Assembly: GCF_024679245.1 (NCBI RefSeq)
Contig: NC_090182.1
Location: forward strand, 37,051,547 to 37,115,546
Source: Pseudorasbora parva
Lineage: Eukaryota; Chordata; Actinopteri; Cypriniformes; Gobionidae
Direction of reading: 5' to 3'
Length of the DNA: 64,000 bases
The notes under the pieces were generated by a model. It was not told where the DNA came from and did no database searches. It was given only the letters and a program-made list of their open reading frames with translations. Shown one piece after another: positions 58,807 to 64,000 of this stretch (positions within the stretch are counted from its first letter, which is position 1; the number at the start of each line of letters is the position of its first letter). The translations under genes were made by a program, and so were the position numbers.

Positions 58807-58815
58807 GCTCCTGAG

Positions 58816-60142
58816 CAGTACAACCCAAAAGTTAGTTTGTTCACAGCGCATTTTACAGAGGACAGTTTCCTGAACCTGGGAGAGTAGGCCTACAAAGACT
58901 ACTTACCATCGTGAAACATTTGGCTCAAGTCATGCTTCTAGTCCCCCTTGAGAATCTGCAGCAGCTGCATCAGCCGGCTACTCTCAAATCGCTCTCGCGG
59001 TACTTTGTTGACATACCTCACAGTCACGTGCAGTCGGCGCTGTCTCAAGTCGGACAAAATTTCTAACCAGCATGCTTCAAGTCAGCCGATGATCGGTCTG
59101 CGCATCGCTGGGTGAAGTCGAACAAGAATGTTGATCATCTGTCCGTCATCGTCTAAAGCCCGGCCTGATGATTTCATTGGTCTGAACCGTTTCTGTTCAG
59201 GGATAATTACTCCTCTATGAAGCAAGGCCAGACTGAACTGCCCCACCTAAAAAAATTGTGGGCGGGGCTAAGTTTGGCTGGCATCCAGGTTAGTTGTTAT
59301 TTGAAATCAACCCAAAAAAACACACCCCTCCCTTCATTGCTCCACCTCCAAAATACACGAACACACAATGCAAGAGTGGATGTCTTTTTATCATATCTGA
59401 AGCAGCAAAATAAAACTTTGTGAAGATGAAGAACATGTAGACTGTGCACGACACGTAAGAGTTTTTTGTTATCAATGTATGGAGAAGAATCAACGCAATG
59501 CAACCGCTGTGTTTTCAGGCCATTTTGCTTCGGTCTCTCCAGTGCTGGAAAGCTTCTGATCATAAATCTTCTTTTTCCAGTGAATTCCTTTGACCTTTTC
59601 TCTCTTGTAATGTCTTTCAGCCATCACTCTTTTTCTGTCTCTCAGCCATCTCTCCATCTTCATCATATCCCTCTTGCTCACTCTCTCTCCTCCCCCATCA
59701 TGAATGGACACACCCTTTACTGCTGATTGGCTAGAAGTTTGTTTTGTAGCCCACAATTGCTTAGAAGCTGGGGATAATGGCAAAGGGTGTTACAATTCTA
59801 AAGCACATTAGAGGTGTTTGGTCAATCACAAAGCACTTGGTCAGATGGCCAATAAGAGCACATTGAGATTTTGGGGAGGAATGCCTTTGTAAAAATCAGC
59901 ACAGACAATAATGTACAGTATGTAAAAACTACTGTGTTATTTGAACATTATATTCATCTATTATATTACAACCAAAAAAAATAAAAAAATAATTAACTTA
60001 TAAAATAGCATCATATGACCATTTTAATATGTAGCTGCAGCTACTACTAAAAATTAGACTTACTTAAACTTTAAAAGGGGAACTATTGTCATGCTACTGA
60101 ATTAATGAAGTTACCTGTGCTGCTAAACACATGTGCACAGCT
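58816..60142. other. No gene seen; unclassified repeat-like sequence
   Basis: 59160-59900 resembles non-autonomous fish repeats (GGCGGGGCTAAGTTTGGCTG, CAGCCATCTCTCCATCTTCA) but lacks paired ends that I can define. ORFs are short. Confidence 0.35.
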
Positions 60143-60153
60143 AACGTCTCGGG

Positions 60154-61323
60154 TTATGTATATATCCCTTGTAGGGAACAAGCACTGCGTCGGTATGACG
60201 AATTTGGGGAACGAGTACCCACTAGGCCACAACAAGGATACGCCTGCCCTATTGTGAAGCTGGAGACCAGGCATAATAAGGACTGGAGTACCCTGCCGCC
60301 GGGTGTCGCAGGGAGGTGCAAGCTATAGAAACTTATAAAAGTGTGCTGAGTAGCCCAACCAGCCGCTTCACCGATGTCCTGCATATGAACTCCGGAGAGA
60401 AGGGCCACCGAGGAGGCCATGTCCGTGGTGGAATGGGCCCTCAAGGCTATAGGTGAAGGCAGATTGCACACCTGATTGGCCAAGGCTATAGCCTGCACAA
60501 TCCAATTACTAATAGTAGGGGTTGATGCAGGCAACCCTTTCTTGGGTGAGCCAAAACACGCTAACAGCTGGTCTGATTTCCTCCACTGAGCTGACCTTTC
60601 CAAATAAACCCTCAGGGCCCGAACCGGGCACAAGAGGAACAGTCTCCCTTCTTTTGCCGTCACATGAGGCAGGGGATGAAACGCCTGAAGGACCAAGGAC
60701 CTGACCACACTGGACGGGACCTTAGGCACGTAACCAAATCTAGGGTGCAGTATGGCTTTGACTCCTCCAGTGGCAAACTCCAGGCAGTTTGGCGTAATTG
60801 CCAAGGCCTGAAGATCCCCCACCCTCCTAAGAGAGGTAATAGCTTGGAGGAATGCTACTTTAAGCATCAGATTCTTAGGTTCTGCTGATTCCAGTGGTTG
60901 GAAGGGGGCCTCAGCCAGACCCTCGAGCACCACTGCCAGATCCCATGTTGGTACTCTGGTACAGACAACAGGTCTCATCCTCTGCGCCCCACGGAGGAAA
61001 TGTACAACCAAATGGTGCCTACCCAGAGGCCCATCACTTAACGGAGCGTGGAAAGCTCCAATAGCTGCCACATACACCTTAAGTGTAGACGGGGTAAGCC
61101 CTGCAGAGAAACGATTTTGGAGGAACTCCAGGACTGAAGCCTCTGGGCAATTAACTGGGTCCACCTCACGTTCTCTACACCAAGTAGCGAAAACACTCCA
61201 CTTGAGGCTGTACAGTCTCTTTGTAGACGGGGCCCTGGAACTAAGTAGGGTCTCTATAACGTCTGCTAGTAGCCCATATTCTCGGTACCTGGCCCCATCA
61301 GAGGCCAGACCCAAATGTTCCAT
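60154..61323 (-). pseudogene. DIRS copy E tyrosine recombinase (open ORF, catalytic Arg lost)
   Basis: An uninterrupted 389-codon frame from ATG at 61323. Conserved segments: RAPSTKRLYSLKWSVF, LTPSTLKVYVAAIGAFH, SLRRVGDLQAL (catalytic Arg about 166), RAHSTTDM at 295-302, AAGWATQHTF (Trp323) and FISFYSLHL (Tyr333). In the His-x-x-Arg motif the Arg is Thr300 (AGG to ACG, at about 60422), which should abolish catalysis although no stop has arisen. The frame runs about 45 codons past the usual C-terminus into the terminal repeat. Confidence 0.88.
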
Positions 61324-61371
61324 ATTCCGGGGCGGGGGTGAAATATTGTGCCCCCAGTATGCGATATGATG

Positions 61372-61870
61372 TCACTCCGCAAAGGGACCTGCCACGGGAG
61401 ACCCACCAGCAGAGCTACTATATCCGAGAACCGTACTCGAGTCGGCCAACGAGGAGCCACCAGAAGAAGACAGACTCCTTGTTGCCGGACTCTCCAGGAC
61501 TCTCCAGGACCCCTGGGAGCAGAGCGATCGGGGGAAATGTGGCCACGTCTGTACCATGACATCCAACCCCAGTGGGGCTGGATGCTTGAGGGAGAACCAC
61601 AGTGGACAGTGGGACGTCTCTCGAGACACGAACAGATCCACTTCCACTGGGCCGAACCTCCTGCATATTGACTCCACCACCTCTGGGTGGAGCCGCCATT
61701 TCCTGGATCTGACTCACGATAGTGGAAATAGTTAACATCTTGAACCTGAATCTCCTCAGAGACCAGTTCAGATACCTCAGATCTAAAATCGGCCGAAGCC
61801 CTCCATCCGTTTTTGGAACCGAGATAATCTACTAAGGGAATCAGACTCTCGAGGCTGTATTAATTGAACC
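61372..61870 (-). pseudogene. DIRS copy E RT stub and methyltransferase-like region
   Basis: RT: ESLIPLVDYLG-like start then LRPILDLRYLN-like sequence (61740-61860). A deletion then joins directly to VESICRRFGPVEVDLFVSRE and LKHPAPLGLDVMVQTWP of the methyltransferase-like region, which breaks into another frame near 61540. Both catalytic parts of RT and all of RNase H are missing. Confidence 0.75.
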
Positions 61871-62123
61871 TCGTTTTTCACTTCCTGAAGCACATGCCCG
61901 GCAGAGAGCCGAATATGATTTTTGGCATGCGGACACACGTACTGCCCAATCGCAGGTCTTTCTCAAGGTGACTGGAGCACCACCTGTCCGTGGGAAAACG
62001 ATGTGGCCCGAAGTGTCTATGGCGGCGGGATTACCACATCGTTTTCCCATCGAGAGTGCTGCGCAAGAGGTACCCTCGATTGCCCTCGTGCGGGAGGGGC
62101 CGCTCTTAGAAACCCTGCCGCGG

Positions 62124-63090
62124 CTAGGATTTCTTCCCAGCAGCCTTCTTAGCGAGAAAAGGACTTTCCTCAGATCGCCCTTTTGCCAAAAGCCTGCTGG
62201 TGAGAGCGCCTCCTCTGTTGCCAGGCTCCCGGAGGAGGGGCTCTAGAGGCAACGCTCTCTTTTTGCATCTGATGGTGTGAGGAGCTGCCTGACGGCTGAG
62301 GCTGCCCACTAGTGGCAGCCTTTCCAGATTTTGGCCGAGGAGGAAGGAACTGTCGAAAGGCCGCTGATTGTTTCCTCGCCTGCTGAAACCAATCGACGAT
62401 CAAATTAACAGCGTCGCTGAACAGGCCAGAAGGCGAGATCGGGGAATCCAGGACAAATGTTTTATCTTTCTCCTTCATCGCCGATAGATTGAGCCATAGG
62501 TGTCTCTCCACGTCACCATAGAGACCATGGACCGGCCGATGGCACGCACTGTCTCCTTGATGACTCGGAGAGACAAATCAGCAGCCTTTCTAAGTTCGAG
62601 GATATCCTCCAGAGAGGGACCCTCACCCTCGTCTAGCTCTTTGAAGAGGTCGGCCTGGTAGGCCTGCAGAATATATGCTCTGCCCACCAATGGCGATGTG
62701 TCCCTGCATGGCTTAGTGGGCAGTAACGGGGCTTTCAGGGACGATGCCGATTTGGGTGACAGATAGCCCGCTAGAGCATCTTCCACCCGCGGCATCGTCC
62801 CATAGCCGGCCTTACGCGCCCCGTAACGTTTGCATAATCTAACACAGGGGGATTGGAAATTTGCACGGAATAAGGCCTGTTCCATGACCTGCAAAACTCG
62901 TTATGCAGGTCTGTAAAAAATGGCAAAAAAATGGCAAACCCAAGCGAGGTGTCTGAGCCCGGTGCGAAAGAAAACGATCATCCAGCCTACTCGATGGCTA
63001 GATCTCGTGTCTCTATAAGCTCTATAAGCTCCTCTTGGGAGGAGCGCCTCAATGTTGATCTCGTCTGGATCCTCTTAAATTTGGTTTGCC
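62124..63090 (-). pseudogene. DIRS copy E gag (broken)
   Basis: The fragments 62475-62894 (KAGYGTMPRVEDALAGYLSP, SASSLKAPLLPTKP, LQAYQADLFKELDEGEG) and 62170-62511 (MERHLWLNLSAMKEKDKTFV, SGLFSDAVNLIVDWFQQA) align with copy B gag. The tail ends KKAAGKKS at 62124. The N-terminal Cys/His part is missing; a TA microsatellite (63099-63179) sits where it should begin. Confidence 0.82.

Positions 63091-63098
<8 letters not shown>

Positions 63099-63179
<81 letters not shown>
63099..63179. repeat. (TA)n microsatellite inside DIRS E
   Basis: TA tract between the element's leader and its truncated gag. Confidence 0.96.
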
Positions 63180-63181
<2 letters not shown>

Positions 63182-63594
63182 GAAAAACAACAATAAATAG
63201 ACAGACAGTTTTCCCAAAGGAGCGTTATGCTGAAGAGCGATAGTTGACGCTACAATGCGCTGGGCTCCCCTATATAGCTTCCAGGTATGCCGTCACATCC
63301 ACGTCATGACGTATCACCAATCAGGATTGGACTAGTTTCATTCATACTTTAGATGGGTTGATGCTTAGGGAGCATCCCCAAATTCGTTGTTCCAACGCAG
63401 TGCGAAAAAGTCCTCATGAAATCAAAATGGACACTATTTACTTTGTTAGCACATATTACTGGTCTTAGGGTGAACAATTAATTCATGCAAGTTAATGCAC
63501 AGAAGAAAAAAAATATTTTAATATAACCTTTAATCAAAATCTGAAAAGTTACTTCCAGTGATGTCAGTTTGGCAGCTTAGATTTGAAAATGCTT

Positions 63595-64000
63595 AAAGGG
63601 TTAGTTCACCCAAAAATGAAATTTATGTCATTAATGACTCACCCTTATGTCGTTCCATACCTGTAAGACCTCCTTTCAACTTCAGAACACAGTTTAAGAT
63701 ATATTATATTTAGTCTGACAGTGCATCTAAAGGTAGGCGCACTATACTGTCGATGTCCAGAAAGGAAATAAAAACATAATCAAAGTAGTCCATATGTGAC
63801 ATCAGGTAGTTAGGTAGAATCTCTTGAAGCATCAAAAATACATTTTGGTCCAAAACTAGAAAAAACTACGACTTTATTCAGCATTGTCTTCTCTTCTGCA
63901 TTTGATTTCAAAACTCAAATAAAGATTCAAACTATCACGAATCAGCAGATTGATTCATGATTCAGATCGCCAATGTCACATGATTTCAGCAGATTGGCAG
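63595..64000. repeat. Dispersed MITE-like repeat, copy 2 (runs off the window)
   Basis: AAAGGGTTAGTTCACCCAAA start, then CAAAGTAGTCCATATGTGAC and AGAATCTCTTGAAGCATCAA as at 11597-11940, then TTTTCAAAACTCAAATAAAG-type sequence shared with 8720-8820 (here with TTTCAAAACTCAAATAAAG). The right end lies beyond the window. Confidence 0.7.

Larger units (their letters stand above)
60143..63410 (-). mobile_element. DIRS-type retrotransposon, copy E (deleted, decayed)
   Basis: Minus strand. The right terminus is AAC at 60143-60145 (GTT on the element strand, after GAGAC). The left end lies near 63410 (GCACTGCGTTGGAACAACG on the element strand). Order: left repeat with CCAAT, CRE-like cores and TATATA (about 63280), gag (62124-63090), a stub of RT (61690-61860), methyltransferase-like part (61372-61700), recombinase (60154-61323). 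Most of RT and RNase H is deleted, and the right side has one ICR-like block joined directly to the right tip. Confidence 0.88.

Noticed and set aside
59490..59783. 97-codon minus-strand ORF with basic residues
   Set aside because: It lies in sequence resembling a fish non-autonomous repeat and no domain is recognisable.

Overview
The window is eukaryotic. It looks like a teleost fish chromosome segment, most likely a cyprinid-type fish. It holds long (TA)n and (CA)n microsatellites, Tc1-like transposons, tRNA-derived SINEs, a fish L2-type LINE, hAT and TTAA-target miniature transposons, and five copies of DIRS-type tyrosine-recombinase retrotransposons. There is no rRNA, no functional tRNA gene, no operon structure and no complete host gene. 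The species call is an inference from repeat content.

DIRS elements dominate. Copy A (minus strand, 1-1953) is the left part of an element cut by the window edge. Copy B (15891-20928) and copy D (44017-49052) are structurally complete, with left and right inverted terminal repeats and an internal complementary region (ICR). Copy C (35450-37793) has lost gag, and copy E (minus strand, 60143 to about 63410) has lost most of its reverse transcriptase. Gene order is gag, then RT / RNase H / Dam-like methyltransferase region, then tyrosine recombinase (YR). Every copy is damaged somewhere. B carries the only YR with all catalytic residues, D carries the only RNase H with all four acidic residues, and A and D share the same gag lesions although D's terminal repeats are perfect. 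That suggests A and D belong to a non-autonomous subfamily moved in trans.

Region by region. 1-2600: DIRS A and a 0.6-kb fold-back element. 2600-8990: old repeats, a TTAA-flanked element (7431-8488) and microsatellites. 8990-10800: an L2 LINE remnant and a hAT remnant embedded in a TA microsatellite. 11600-13650: a dispersed repeat and Tc1 copy 1. 13819-14056: a possible host exon. 15891-20928: DIRS B. 21427-21890: a Kolobok-like end and a 51-bp minisatellite. 23100-26930: a minus-strand Tc1-like element with an insertion, then two nested TTAA elements. 28824-32965: a Tc1 element containing a hAT element that itself holds smaller elements, plus a SINE with a visible target duplication. 35450-37793: DIRS C. 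39321-40563: Tc1 copy 2. 43855-50181: a Kolobok-like element with a THAP-domain ORF and DIRS D inserted inside it. 51946-52298: two in-phase exon candidates with good splice signals. 52940-55053: a long-TIR element. 56603-58806: another Tc1-like element split by a hAT insertion, next to a second hAT-like element. 60143-63410: DIRS E.

The stretches around 27-28.8 kb, 38.4-39.3 kb, 41.2-42.1 kb, 50.2-52.9 kb and 55-56.1 kb look the least repetitive. They are where host introns, exons or conserved non-coding elements would be expected. Family names for repeats come from sequence recognition and could not be confirmed by database search here.
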